A DNA stretch of 43,923 bases from Shinella daejeonensis (GTDB taxonomy: Bacteria; Pseudomonadota; Alphaproteobacteria; Rhizobiales; Rhizobiaceae), in NCBI RefSeq assembly GCF_024281235.1, contig NZ_JAHWXY010000017.1, forward strand, positions 1-43,923, written 5' to 3'. This document shows, piece by piece, positions 19,838-28,787 of this stretch. Position numbers and translations under genes: made by a program. The notes beneath the pieces were generated by a model, which had not been told where the DNA came from, did no database searches, and saw only the letters and a list, made by a program, of their open reading frames with translations. Numbering within the stretch: position 1 is the first letter of the stretch; every line of letters starts with the position of its first letter.

Positions 19838-20698
19838 ATGACCGATCTTCCCCGACCCCTCCCGCATTCGAATCCGGCCGTCGCCCTGGCGCTCGGCGGC
19901 GGCGGCGCGCGGGGCCTTGCCCATATCCCCGTCATCGAGACGCTCGACGAATACGGCCTGCAGCCGCAGCTTGTCGCCGGCGCGTCCATCGGCGCGCTGA
20001 TGGGAGCGGCGCTGGCGGCGGGCATGACCGGGGCGGAGATCCGCGATCACACGCTTTCCGTCATCGGCCGCAAGGGCGAGATCCTGAACCGGCTCTGGAG
20101 CCTGCGTCCGGCAAGCCTTTCCGGCGTGGTGGCCGGCGGCTTCCGTTTCGGCCAGTTCGATCTTGAACGCATTCTCAGGGTCTTCCTGCCCGAAAGCCTG
20201 CCGGAGACATTCGAGGAACTGGCGATCCCGCTCAAGGTGGTGGCCTCTGATTATTACGGGCAATGCGAATGCCTTTGCGAGAGCGGGCCGCTGTTTCCCG
20301 CGCTCGCCGCTTCCGCCGCCTTGCCGGCGGTCTTCCTTCCCGTGGCCATCGGCGGCCGCCTGATGATCGACGGCGGGCTGTGGAACCCGGTTCCCTTCGA
20401 TCATATCGCCGGCCGCGCCGGCATCACCATCGGGGTCGACGTGATCGGCGCGCCCCTGGCCGGCGTCACCGAAACGCCCAACGGGCTCGACACGCTCTAT
20501 GGCGCCACGCAACTCACCATGCGTTCCATCGTCACGCTGAAGCTGGAGAGGGGGGCTCCCGACATCTTCCTCCAGCCGGATGTCGGGCGCTTCCGGGTGC
20601 TCGATTTCCTGAAGGCGAAGGAAATCCTGGTGGCGGCGGAAGCCGTGCGCGACGATCTGCGACGGGCGCTCGATGCGCGCCTTGCCGCCCTCGGCTGA
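19838..20698 (+). CDS. Patatin-like phospholipase family protein (RssA-like)
   Basis: This 286-residue serine hydrolase of the patatin fold probably acts on phospholipids or acyl esters. The oxyanion loop is GGGGARGLAH (residues 20-29), the nucleophile elbow is GASIG with Ser50, and the catalytic Asp is Asp178 in IDGGLWNP, completing the Ser-Asp dyad. No signal peptide is visible. I start at ATG 19838 with GAGG about 10 bases upstream; a longer frame from 19772 would begin inside an intergenic palindrome. It converges with the antiporter gene, their stops only three bases apart. Confidence 0.92.
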   Translation: MTDLPRPLPHSNPAVALALGGGGARGLAHIPVIETLDEYGLQPQLVAGASIGALMGAALAAGMTGAEIRDHTLSVIGRKGEILNRLWSLRPASLSGVVAGGFRFGQFDLERILRVFLPESLPETFEELAIPLKVVASDYYGQCECLCESGPLFPALAASAALPAVFLPVAIGGRLMIDGGLWNPVPFDHIAGRAGITIGVDVIGAPLAGVTETPNGLDTLYGATQLTMRSIVTLKLERGAPDIFLQPDVGRFRVLDFLKAKEILVAAEAVRDDLRRALDARLAALG

Positions 20699-20701
20699 GG
20701 G

Positions 20702-22495
20702 TCAGGCCTCCACCGTTTCGTCGCCGGCGTCCTCCGTCTTGCGCTTCGGCTTGAGCAGCGGTTCGGGCTTGACGGGTTTGGTGTGCAGCATGTCGCGGCC
20801 CGCCGACAGCCCCTCGACCGCCTGCAACTGGAGCCGGGCCTCGTCGCGATCCCGGATATCGTCGGCGATGTCGAGCGAATTGTTCTCGCCAAGGCCGAGC
20901 GCCTCCAGCACCTTGCGGCCGAACAGCAGGCCGGACTCCAGCGTTTCGCGGATTTCGTACTGCACCCCGCGCTCGCGCAGCGACAGCGTATGGATGCGAT
21001 CGTAGGAGCGCACGAAAAGATCGGCATTGGGATATTCGGTCCGCACCAGATCGACGATGCGATCCGTCGTGGCCTTGCTGTGCGTGCATATGGCGACGAT
21101 CTTCGCCCGCTCGATGCCGGCGGCCAGAAGCACGTCCTTGCGCGTGCCGTCGCCGAAATAGATGCGGAAGCCGAAGCTTGCGGCCTGCCGGACGCGCTCG
21201 GTCGAATGGTCGATGACAGTGACCTCGCGGCCGCCGGCCAGCAGGATCTGCGCGGCGATCTGGCCGAACCGCGAAAAGCCGATCATCAGCACGTCCGCCC
21301 CCGCGCCGTCGAAATCCTCGTCCATTTCCTCGGCTGCCTCCTCGGTGAGGAAAAAGCGGGCGAGCGCTGCGGAGATGGGGGTGAGCGCCATCGAAACCGT
21401 GACGATGGCGACCAGCAGCGAGGCGGTGCTTCCGGAAAAGATGCCGGCGGCGGCCGCCGCCGTGAACAGCACGAAGCCGAATTCGCCGCCTTGCGGCAAG
21501 AGCAGGGCGATGCGCACGGCATCATTGTGCGGCGAGCCCGTCAGCCGGCTGAGCCCGTAGATGATCAGGCTCTTGGCGAGCATCATCGCCGGCGTGGCGA
21601 TGAGGATGACCGGCCAGCCGGAGAAGATGACGTCGATATGCAGCGACAGGCCGACCGCCATGAAGAACAGGCCGAGCAGGATGCCGCGAAACGGTTCCAC
21701 ATCGGCCTGCAATTCATGGCGGTAGGAGGAATCGGCGAGCAGCACGCCGGCGAGAAAGGCTCCCATGGCCATGGAGAGCCCGGCCATCTGCAACAGGTTC
21801 GCCGCCGCCAGCACCACGAACAGCGCGGCCGCGATCATCGCCTCGCGCGCGCCGGTGCGGGCGATCACCTGGAACAGCGGATTGAGCAGGTAGCGGCCGG
21901 CGACCAGCAGGGCGGTGATGGCGCCGACGGCCACCGCGAAGTCCTCCAGGGCGGTTGTCGGGTCCTCCGGTGACTGGTGGGCGAGAAGCGGGATCACCGC
22001 GAGCAGCGGCACGATGGCGAGATCCTGAAAGAGCAGCAGCGAGAAGGCGCGCTGGCCGTAGCGCGTGTTGGTGTCGCCGTTCTCGTCGAGGATCTGTAGC
22101 GCGAAGGCGGTGGAGGAAAGCGCCAGCCCGAAGCCGACGATCAGCGCGCCGGCCCAGTCGACGAGGCCCGTCAAAAGCGCCAGCCCGGCAAGCCCGGTTC
22201 CGGTCACGGCGACCTGTGCCGCCCCGACGCCGAAAATGTCGCGGCGCATCGCCCACAGGCGCGAGGGCTTCAGCTCCAGCCCGATCAGGAACAGCAGGAA
22301 GACGACGCCGAGTTCGGCCACATGCAGCAGTTCCTCGCCGTCGCGGATCTGGTGCAGCAGCGGGCCGATCACCACGCCGGCGGCAAGATAGCCGAGAATC
22401 GTGCCGAGCCCCAGCCGCTTGAAAAGCGGCGCGGCCAGAAGCGCGCCGCCCAGCATGAGGAGGACTTCGTAATAGGAACTGTGTGTATAGGTCAT
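20702..22495 (-). CDS. Monovalent cation:proton antiporter-2, KefB/RosB-type
   Basis: This is a 597-residue inner-membrane protein. Residues 1-380 form about 12 hydrophobic segments of the CPA2 exchanger fold (LGTILGYLAAGVVIGP, FLLFLIGLELKP, the HEL motif in SSYRHELQADVEPFRG). Residues from about 415 form a cytosolic RCK_N/TrkA-N nucleotide-binding domain (DVLMIGFSRFGQIAAQILL, YFGDGTRKDVL). Such proteins exchange K+ or Na+ for protons and are often gated by glutathione adducts or nucleotides. No KefF/G-type ancillary gene is adjacent. The start is ATG 22495 (MTYTHSSYYEVLLML), where the first membrane helix begins; the longer frame is antisense to pmbA. Confidence 0.93.
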   Translation of the reverse strand: MTYTHSSYYEVLLMLGGALLAAPLFKRLGLGTILGYLAAGVVIGPLLHQIRDGEELLHVAELGVVFLLFLIGLELKPSRLWAMRRDIFGVGAAQVAVTGTGLAGLALLTGLVDWAGALIVGFGLALSSTAFALQILDENGDTNTRYGQRAFSLLLFQDLAIVPLLAVIPLLAHQSPEDPTTALEDFAVAVGAITALLVAGRYLLNPLFQVIARTGAREAMIAAALFVVLAAANLLQMAGLSMAMGAFLAGVLLADSSYRHELQADVEPFRGILLGLFFMAVGLSLHIDVIFSGWPVILIATPAMMLAKSLIIYGLSRLTGSPHNDAVRIALLLPQGGEFGFVLFTAAAAAGIFSGSTASLLVAIVTVSMALTPISAALARFFLTEEAAEEMDEDFDGAGADVLMIGFSRFGQIAAQILLAGGREVTVIDHSTERVRQAASFGFRIYFGDGTRKDVLLAAGIERAKIVAICTHSKATTDRIVDLVRTEYPNADLFVRSYDRIHTLSLRERGVQYEIRETLESGLLFGRKVLEALGLGENNSLDIADDIRDRDEARLQLQAVEGLSAGRDMLHTKPVKPEPLLKPKRKTEDAGDETVEA

Positions 22496-22598
22496 ACGAA
22501 AGAATATCCCCCCGGCGGCGAAACAGGCAAATCGGCGTGACCGCCCTTGATGCCCGTGCCGGCGCACAATAAATGGGGCAGCAAAGAAAGGCCAAGTC

Positions 22599-23945
22599 AT
22601 GTCCGATACGATCGATTCCGCAAGCCTGCTTGCGCGCGCCGAGGAACTCATCGCGCGCGCCGTTTCGGCAGGAGCCGACGCCGCCGACGCGGTGATCGTG
22701 CGCGGCCGCTCCCGCTCGGTGAGCGTGCGCCTCGGCAAGGTCGAAGGCACGGAGGCCTCCGAAAGCGACGATTTCTCGCTGCGCGTCTTCGTCGGCCGCC
22801 GCGTCGCCAGCGTTTCGGCCAGTCCGGGCTTCGACCTGAAGACACTCGCCGAACGGGCCGTCGCCATGGCGAAGGCCTCGCCGGAAGATCCCTTCGCGTC
22901 GCTTGCCGACGAGGCGAATCTTGCCCGCCAATGGCCGGATCTCGAACTTTTCGATCCGACCGAGGTTTCCTCGGAGGCGCTTGCCGAAGCGGCGCTGGCC
23001 GCCGAAGCCGCCGCGCTGGCCGTGGCGGGCGTCACGAATTCCGGCGGTGCCGGGGCGTCCGCCGGCATGGGCGGCCTGGTGCTCGCGACCTCGCACGGCT
23101 TTTCCGGCAGCTATATGGCCAGCCGTTTCGGCCGCTCCGTCAGCGTGATCGCAGGCGAGGGCACGAAGATGGAGCGTGACTACGACTTCGACAGCCAGCT
23201 CTATTTCGACCGGTTGCGCGATCCCGCGGCGATTGGCCGCGAGGCGGCGACGCGGACGGTGCGGCGGCTCGATCCGCGCCAGGTGCCGACCGCCCGCGAC
23301 GTCACGGTCGTCTACGATCCGCGCATGGCGCGGGGCATCGCCGGCCATATCGCCGGGGCGATCAACGGCGCGGCCGTCGCCCGCAAGACCAGCTTCCTGC
23401 GCGATCGCATGGGCCGGCAGGTGCTGAAGGCCGGGCTGACGGTGACGGACGATCCGCTGGTGGTGCGCGGCGCTTCCTCGCGTCCCTTCGATGGCGAGGG
23501 TGTCTCCGGCCAAAAGCTTGCGATGATCGAGGACGGTATCCTGAAGCACTGGTTCCTCTCCACCTCGACGGCGCGGGAGCTTGGACTTTCGACGAACGGA
23601 CGCGGCGTGCGCGGCGGCCCCGCCGTCAATCCCGCCTCGACGAACCTCGCGCTGGAGCCCGGCGAGGTTTCGCCGGAAGAGCTGATCCGTTCGGTTGGAA
23701 CCGGCCTCTACGTCACGGAACTGATCGGTCAGGGCGTCAATATGGTGACGGGCGAATACAGTCGGGGTGCGGCGGGCTACTGGATCGAGAACGGCGAACT
23801 GACCTTTCCGGTCTCCGAGGTCACCATCGCCTCCAATCTGTCGGACATGTTCATGCGCATCACGCCGGCAAGCGATATCGACCGCAGCTTCGGCATCGCC
23901 GCGCCGACGCTCGCCATCGAGGGCATGACGCTTGCCGGCGCCTGA
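22599..23945 (+). CDS. pmbA: TldE/PmbA-family protease subunit
   Basis: PmbA (TldE) is the non-metal-binding partner of TldD; together they form a cytoplasmic metalloprotease that processes small peptides such as microcins and degrades the CcdA antitoxin. The 448-residue product is full length and shows GVTNSGGAGASA, a TSHGFSGSYMASRFG segment, and the C-terminal GYWIENGELTFPVSEVTIASNLSDM. The HExxxH zinc site of TldD is absent, as expected for TldE. No tldD is in this window. Its last 14 bases overlap the next gene. Confidence 0.93.
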   Translation: MSDTIDSASLLARAEELIARAVSAGADAADAVIVRGRSRSVSVRLGKVEGTEASESDDFSLRVFVGRRVASVSASPGFDLKTLAERAVAMAKASPEDPFASLADEANLARQWPDLELFDPTEVSSEALAEAALAAEAAALAVAGVTNSGGAGASAGMGGLVLATSHGFSGSYMASRFGRSVSVIAGEGTKMERDYDFDSQLYFDRLRDPAAIGREAATRTVRRLDPRQVPTARDVTVVYDPRMARGIAGHIAGAINGAAVARKTSFLRDRMGRQVLKAGLTVTDDPLVVRGASSRPFDGEGVSGQKLAMIEDGILKHWFLSTSTARELGLSTNGRGVRGGPAVNPASTNLALEPGEVSPEELIRSVGTGLYVTELIGQGVNMVTGEYSRGAAGYWIENGELTFPVSEVTIASNLSDMFMRITPASDIDRSFGIAAPTLAIEGMTLAGA

Positions 23946-24762
23946 TTTCCCGGCCCGGCCCGCCGCCCGCACAGACTGGAGCGCCGATCTCGATCTGCTG
24001 GCGGCGGCGGCCCGGCGCGCCGGCGCGCGCGCGCTGGAATTCTTCGGCAGGCAGCCGGAGGTCTGGTGGAAGAACGGCGGGCGTTCGCCGGTCAGCGCGG
24101 CGGACTTCGCGGCCAACGATATCCTGAAGGAAATGCTGCTTTCGGCGCGGCCGGACTACGGCTGGCTGTCGGAGGAAACCGACGATAACGCGGCGCGCCT
24201 TGCCCGCCCGACCGTCTTCGTCATCGATCCCATCGACGGCACCCGCGCCTTCATCGCGGGCAAGGATGTCTGGTGCGTCAGCGCCGCCGTCGTCCATGCC
24301 GGCCGGCCGGTGGCCGGCGTGCTTTTCGCCCCGGCCCTGGACGAGCTGTTCACGGCCGCCGCCGACGGACCGGCGCTTTGCAACGGCCGGCGGCTTGCCG
24401 TCACGCCGCCGGATGCCGCCCGCCCGACGCGGATGGCCGCGCCCGCCGACATGGCCGATCATCTCGATCGCCGGTCGTTCGGCGATGTCGAGCGCATCGC
24501 CCATGTCCCCTCGCTTGCCTATCGCCTCGCGATGGTGGCGGACGGACGCATCGATGCGACGCTGGTCAAGCGCGACGCCAACGACTGGGATCTGGCCGCC
24601 GCCGATCTCCTGCTCGCGCGGGCCGGTGGCGCGCTGGTGGACATCGACGGCACCGCCATCACCTACAACCGCGCGGTGGTGCGCCACGGCACGCTCTGCG
24701 CGGCGGGAGCGGGCCGCCTGCCGGGCCTGCTGACGGCCGCACGGCCATTTTCCGGGCATTGA
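23932..24762 (+). CDS. Inositol monophosphatase-family phosphatase (CysQ-like)
   Basis: This 276-residue magnesium-dependent phosphatase keeps all family metal ligands: Glu81-Glu82 in LSEETDD, the DPIDGT box at residues 99-104, and DWDLAAADLLLARAGG near residue 220. The substrate may be 3'-phosphoadenosine 5'-phosphate (CysQ) or an inositol/sugar phosphate; sequence alone does not decide. The only available start is TTG at 23932: a stop lies two codons before it and no ATG or GTG precedes the first domain. CGAGGG inside the pmbA 3' end sits 8 bases upstream, so the start is well supported and translation is probably coupled. Confidence 0.9.
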   Translation: MPAPDFPARPAARTDWSADLDLLAAAARRAGARALEFFGRQPEVWWKNGGRSPVSAADFAANDILKEMLLSARPDYGWLSEETDDNAARLARPTVFVIDPIDGTRAFIAGKDVWCVSAAVVHAGRPVAGVLFAPALDELFTAAADGPALCNGRRLAVTPPDAARPTRMAAPADMADHLDRRSFGDVERIAHVPSLAYRLAMVADGRIDATLVKRDANDWDLAAADLLLARAGGALVDIDGTAITYNRAVVRHGTLCAAGAGRLPGLLTAARPFSGH

Positions 24763-24822
24763 CGTTTGCTGCGGAATGCCCCAAACCCACGCAAAACCTG
24801 CTGAAGAAGAACGAGAGAAGAC

Positions 24823-25059
24823 ATGACGGAAAGCGGCGATACGAAACAACTCCTGCATCTGGTGTTCGGTGGTGAACTGACGACCTTGAAGGATGTGCAG
24901 TTCCGTGATCTCGACAATCTCGATATTGTCGGAATCTTCCCCGATTATGCCAGCGCGCTCACCGCCTGGAAGGCCAAGGCGCAACAGACCGTGGACAATG
25001 CCCATATGCGCTACTTCATCGTGCATATGCACCGTTTGCTCGATCCCGGCACGGACTGA
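24823..25059 (+). CDS. DUF4170 family small protein
   Basis: This 78-residue acidic cytoplasmic protein of unknown function has the opening TKQLLHLVFGGELTTL, the segment DLDNLDIVGIFPDYASALTAWKAKAQQTVDNAHMRYFIVHMHRLLDP, and a Trp and several conserved His residues. I recognise it as the alphaproteobacterial DUF4170 family, which from memory is often found beside waaA. That context hints at a small accessory role around lipopolysaccharide core synthesis, which is inference. It lies 60 bases after the CysQ-like gene. Confidence 0.85.
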   Translation: MTESGDTKQLLHLVFGGELTTLKDVQFRDLDNLDIVGIFPDYASALTAWKAKAQQTVDNAHMRYFIVHMHRLLDPGTD

Positions 25060-25220
25060 GGCGGACAGCCTCGACGTTTCGCCGGTTCCCGGCCGGCAAG
25101 GATGCTCCGGGCGGAAATTCACCAGATCCGGAAGGCCGTGGCGCATTTCCGGAGGCTCCCAGCAAGCGGACCCCTCATGATCCTGCAACGCCAGACGGCC
25201 GTAACGAAGGCGATCCGCCC

Positions 25221-26534
25221 ATGAGCGGCCGTCTTGCCCGCTTTGCGTTGTGGCTTTATCGCTGGGGGGGCGTTGCGCTCTATCCGGTCGTCGGCCCCTA
25301 CCTGGCGCTGCGTGTCGCCAAGGGCAAGGAGGACCGCGCCCGCCGCCGCGAGCGCTACGGCGTCGCGAGTGCGGCGCGCCCGGCCGGTCCGCTGGTCTGG
25401 TTCCATGCCGCAAGCGTCGGAGAGACGAACGCGCTGGTGCCGCTGATCCGGGAAGTCCGCCGCCGGGGCATCGCCGTGCTGCTCACCACCGGCACGGTGA
25501 CCTCGGCGAAGATCGTCGCGGAACGGCTCGGCGATACCGTCGTCCACCAATATGTGCCGCTCGACGTCAAGCCCGCCGTCAGCCGCTTCCTGGAGTACTG
25601 GCATCCCGACCTCGCCGTGGTCGCCGAATCCGAGATCTGGCCGATGACCATCCTGGAGCTGGGCGCGCGGCGCATTCCCCAGGTGCTGGTGAACGGCCGC
25701 ATCTCCGACCGTTCCTTCGAACGCTGGAAGCGCCGGCCGGCCTTCGCCGACGCGCTGTTTGAGAATTTCGCGCTCGTCGTCGCCCAGTCGGAGGGCGATG
25801 CGGAACGCTTCAGGGCGCTCGGCGCCCTGCCGGTCCTCGTGTCCGGCAACCTCAAGGTCGACACCGATGCGCCGCCGGTCGACCGGGCGGTGCTGCGGAC
25901 CTACCTCGACCAGATCGGCGAGCGGCGCACCTGGGCGGCTATTTCCACCTTCGAGGGCGAGGAGGAGGCGGTGGCCAATGTGCATCGGGCGCTGCGCCCG
26001 CGCACCGGCCTTCTCACCATTCTCGTGCCGCGCCATCCCGAACGCGCCGACGCCATCGAGGAGATGCTGAAGGCGAGAGGCCTCAAGGTCGCGCGCCGTA
26101 CCCGCAACGATCCGCTGACGCCGGAAACCGATATCTTCCTCGGCGACACGATCGGCGAGATGGGGCTATATCTGCGCCTGACGGAACTTGCCTTCGTCGG
26201 CCGCTCGCTGGCGGGCGAGGGTGGCCAGAATCCTCTGGAGCCCGCGATGCTCGGCTGCGCCGTGCTGTCGGGGAGCAATGTGCAGAATTTTCGCGATACC
26301 TATCAGACGCTCGTCGCCGGCGGCGGTGCGCGGATCGTGCGCGACGTGGAAATGCTCGCCAAGGGCGTGCATTATCTGCTGATGAACGACGACCGGCGCA
26401 AACAGATGATCGAGGCGGGGCAGGAGAGCGTGCAGGAGATGCGCGGCGCGCTGCGCGCAACGGTCAAGGGGCTCGAGCCCTATATCAATCCGCTGACCGT
26501 GAAGGCGCGCCTGCACCCGCGCCAGCCCGGTTGA
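25221..26534 (+). CDS. waaA: 3-deoxy-D-manno-octulosonic acid (Kdo) transferase
   Basis: WaaA (KdtA) adds Kdo from CMP-Kdo to the lipid A precursor on the inner face of the inner membrane. The 437-residue product starts with a membrane-associating helix (LARFALWLYRWGGVALYPVVG). The GT30 N-terminal domain has the catalytic base Glu68 in HAASVGE and the stretch AESEIWPM. The C-terminal CMP-Kdo-binding domain has VPRHPERAD, GDTIGEMGLYL, and GGQNPLEPAMLG with its conserved Glu. It is followed by a HAD hydrolase and lpxK, making a lipid A group. Confidence 0.96.
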   Translation: MSGRLARFALWLYRWGGVALYPVVGPYLALRVAKGKEDRARRRERYGVASAARPAGPLVWFHAASVGETNALVPLIREVRRRGIAVLLTTGTVTSAKIVAERLGDTVVHQYVPLDVKPAVSRFLEYWHPDLAVVAESEIWPMTILELGARRIPQVLVNGRISDRSFERWKRRPAFADALFENFALVVAQSEGDAERFRALGALPVLVSGNLKVDTDAPPVDRAVLRTYLDQIGERRTWAAISTFEGEEEAVANVHRALRPRTGLLTILVPRHPERADAIEEMLKARGLKVARRTRNDPLTPETDIFLGDTIGEMGLYLRLTELAFVGRSLAGEGGQNPLEPAMLGCAVLSGSNVQNFRDTYQTLVAGGGARIVRDVEMLAKGVHYLLMNDDRRKQMIEAGQESVQEMRGALRATVKGLEPYINPLTVKARLHPRQPG

Positions 26535-26559
26535 CGCGTCTTCCCAACGAAAGATCGAC

Positions 26560-27279
26560 ATGACCAAGGCCGCCCAGATTTCCGGAATCCTGTTCGACAA
26601 GGACGGGACGCTGCTCGACTACGCCAGGAGCTGGGTGCCGGTGAATTACGAACTGGCGCGCATCGCCGCGCGTGGCGACGAGACGCTTGCCCGCACGCTG
26701 CTCGTCGCCGGCGGCATGGATCCCGATAGCGGCCACGTCGCGCCCGACAGTCTGCTGGCCGCCGGCAACACCGTCGAGATCGCCGAGGGCATGGTCGCCG
26801 CCGGCGCACCCTTCACGCGCGAAGGGCTGACGGAGCTGTTCGACGGTCTCTTCGCGACGTCGGCGGCCCTTGCCGTGGCGGTCACCGATCTTGCCGATTT
26901 CTTCAAGACGCTGCATGCCCGCGGCTACCGGCTGGGGGTCGCCTCCAGCGACAACGAGGCCTCCATCCGGGCGACCGCGGAGCGCTTCGGCTTTGCGGAC
27001 TATCTGCATTACGTTGCCGGTTATGACAGCGGCTTCGGCACGAAGCCGGAGCCGGGCATGGTGCTGGGCTTCTGCGCCGCGACCGGGCTGGAGCCGCATC
27101 AGGTCGCGGTGGTCGGCGATAACAATCACGATCTGCACATGGGGCGTAGCGCGGGCGTCGGCCTCACCGTCGCCGTTCTCACCGGTACCGGATCGCGGGA
27201 ATCGCTGGCCGCCGCCTCGGATTTCTGCCTCGATGACATCACCGGACTCGTCGCCCTGATGCCGGCGGCGGCCGGCTGA
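26560..27279 (+). CDS. HAD-family phosphatase (phosphoglycolate phosphatase-like)
   Basis: This 239-residue subfamily IA HAD hydrolase has motif I as FDKDGTLLDY (nucleophile Asp13, acid/base Asp15), motif II as GVASSDN, the motif III Lys in GTKPEPGM, and motif IV as VVGDNNHDLHMGRSAGV. A helical cap sits between motifs I and II. The substrate is unknown. It lies between waaA and lpxK on the same strand, so co-transcription with lipid A genes is likely, but the neighbours do not prove a role in that pathway. Confidence 0.9.
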   Translation: MTKAAQISGILFDKDGTLLDYARSWVPVNYELARIAARGDETLARTLLVAGGMDPDSGHVAPDSLLAAGNTVEIAEGMVAAGAPFTREGLTELFDGLFATSAALAVAVTDLADFFKTLHARGYRLGVASSDNEASIRATAERFGFADYLHYVAGYDSGFGTKPEPGMVLGFCAATGLEPHQVAVVGDNNHDLHMGRSAGVGLTVAVLTGTGSRESLAAASDFCLDDITGLVALMPAAAG

Positions 27280-27382
27280 AAGGCTGGGCATCTGCGTTTC
27301 ACCCGCACCCGGTTGATTTTCCGCAGGTTTTCGCGTTTCTTGCCGCAAGGCCCGTCGTCGCGGCGGCGCCGGGGGAAAATGC

Positions 27383-28423
27383 ATGGTCAGCGAAGCGCCG
27401 CCCTTCTGGTGGACCAAGGCCGACTGGCGCGCCTATGCGCTATGGCCGGTGTCGAAACTCTATGGCCTGATCGCCGGACGGCGGATGCGTCGCGGCCGGC
27501 GCGCCGACGTGCCGGTGCCGGTGATCTGCGTCGGCAATTTTACGGTGGGCGGCGCGGGCAAGACGCCGACGGCGATCGCGATCGCCCGGGCGGCGAAGGT
27601 GCGGGGGCTGAAGCCCGGCTTCCTGTCACGCGGCTATGGCGGTTCCCTCGACGTCACCACGCGCGTCGACCCGGATCGCCACCACGCGCGCGCGGTGGGT
27701 GACGAGCCGCTGCTGCTGGCCCGCGAGGCGTTGACGGTCATCGCCCGCAGGCGTCTGAAGGGCGCGCGCAAGCTGGTGGAGGAGGGGGCGGACCTCATCA
27801 TCATGGACGACGGTTTCCAGAGCGCGCAGATCGTCTTCGATTACGCGCTTCTGGTCATCGACACGCGGCGCGGCATCGGCAACGGCCATCTCGTTCCCGG
27901 CGGGCCTGTCCGCGCGCCGCTTGCCGAACAGATCCGCCTTGCCGATGCCCTGCTCGCCATCGGCGACGGCGATGCCGCCGACGGGGTCATCCGTCAGGCC
28001 GCCCGCGCCGGCAAGGCGATCCACGAGGCGATACTGGTGACGGTGGGGGCGGGCGACCTCGACGGCGAGGTCGTCATGGCCTGGTCGGGCATCGGCGACA
28101 ACGAGAAGTTCTTCCGCACCGTGACCGAAACCGGCGCGCATCTCTATGTGACGCGCGGTTTCCCGGATCATCATTATCTCTCCGACGACGAGGTGGAGGA
28201 AATTCTCGACCACGCCGAGGCGCTCGGCTACCGGCTGGTGACGACCGCCAAGGACAGCGTGAGGCTCGCCGGCGGCCACGGCCGTTCGGCGGAACTGCGG
28301 GAAAGAAGTCGGGTGATCGCCGTGGAAATGCGCTTCGACGATCCGCGCGGCCCGGACGCCATCATCGACGCGGCCATTGCGGCGGCCCGCCGGCGCAAGC
28401 TGAAACGCCGCATCGCCGGTTGA
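27383..28423 (+). CDS. lpxK: Tetraacyldisaccharide 4'-kinase
   Basis: LpxK phosphorylates the 4' position of the lipid A disaccharide using ATP at the inner membrane. The 346-residue protein has an amphipathic N-terminal helix ([21 protein letters not shown]), the P-loop TVGGAGKT at residues 54-61, SRGYGG, and the catalytic region IIMDDGFQS near residue 140. Other family signatures are [15 protein letters not shown] and [12 protein letters not shown]. With waaA it supplies two steps of Kdo-lipid A assembly. It converges with the DUF2093 gene, leaving a 40-base gap without an obvious terminator. Confidence 0.96.
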   Translation: MVSEAPPFWWTKADWRAYALWPVSKLYGLIAGRRMRRGRRADVPVPVICVGNFTVGGAGKTPTAIAIARAAKVRGLKPGFLSRGYGGSLDVTTRVDPDRHHARAVGDEPLLLAREALTVIARRRLKGARKLVEEGADLIIMDDGFQSAQIVFDYALLVIDTRRGIGNGHLVPGGPVRAPLAEQIRLADALLAIGDGDAADGVIRQAARAGKAIHEAILVTVGAGDLDGEVVMAWSGIGDNEKFFRTVTETGAHLYVTRGFPDHHYLSDDEVEEILDHAEALGYRLVTTAKDSVRLAGGHGRSAELRERSRVIAVEMRFDDPRGPDAIIDAAIAAARRRKLKRRIAG

Positions 28424-28463
28424 AATTCGGAACGGAACGGAAAGAGCAGCGGGTTTCGGCGGT

Positions 28464-28697
28464 TCAGGGCGTGCGCGCCGGCAGCCTGCCGGCGCGTTTT
28501 TCGGCTTCGAGCGAAGCCTCGGCGCCGCTATAGGCCTCCTGACGCGCCACGCTCCAGTAGCGTAATTCGTCGATCGGCACGATCTCGCCGGTGATGGCGC
28601 AGACGACATGCGAGCCGGGCACCAGGATCTGGAAATCCCCGTCGAGATATCGGATCTTCGCCTCGCGGCTGCCACGTCCTTCCAAACGGTTCATCAT
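28464..28697 (-). CDS. DUF2093 family small protein
   Basis: This 77-residue cytoplasmic protein of unknown function reads MMNRLEGRGSREAKIRYLDG, then FQILVPGSHVVCAITGEIVPIDELRYWSVARQEAY. This matches the alphaproteobacterial DUF2093 family as I remember it, including the Cys-Ile-Thr-Gly turn before the WSV motif. The ATG at 28697 has GAGG nine bases upstream on the minus strand. It follows mutL on the same strand by 90 bases and may share its transcript. Confidence 0.85.
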   Translation of the reverse strand: MMNRLEGRGSREAKIRYLDGDFQILVPGSHVVCAITGEIVPIDELRYWSVARQEAYSGAEASLEAEKRAGRLPARTP

Positions 28698-28787
28698 CGC
28701 TCTCAGCCTCGGTCGTCGGTTTGCGGCGGGTCCGGCTGCCATATCGCGCCGGCCCGCAAATATCCAGCCTTTTCGCCGCATCGGTCT

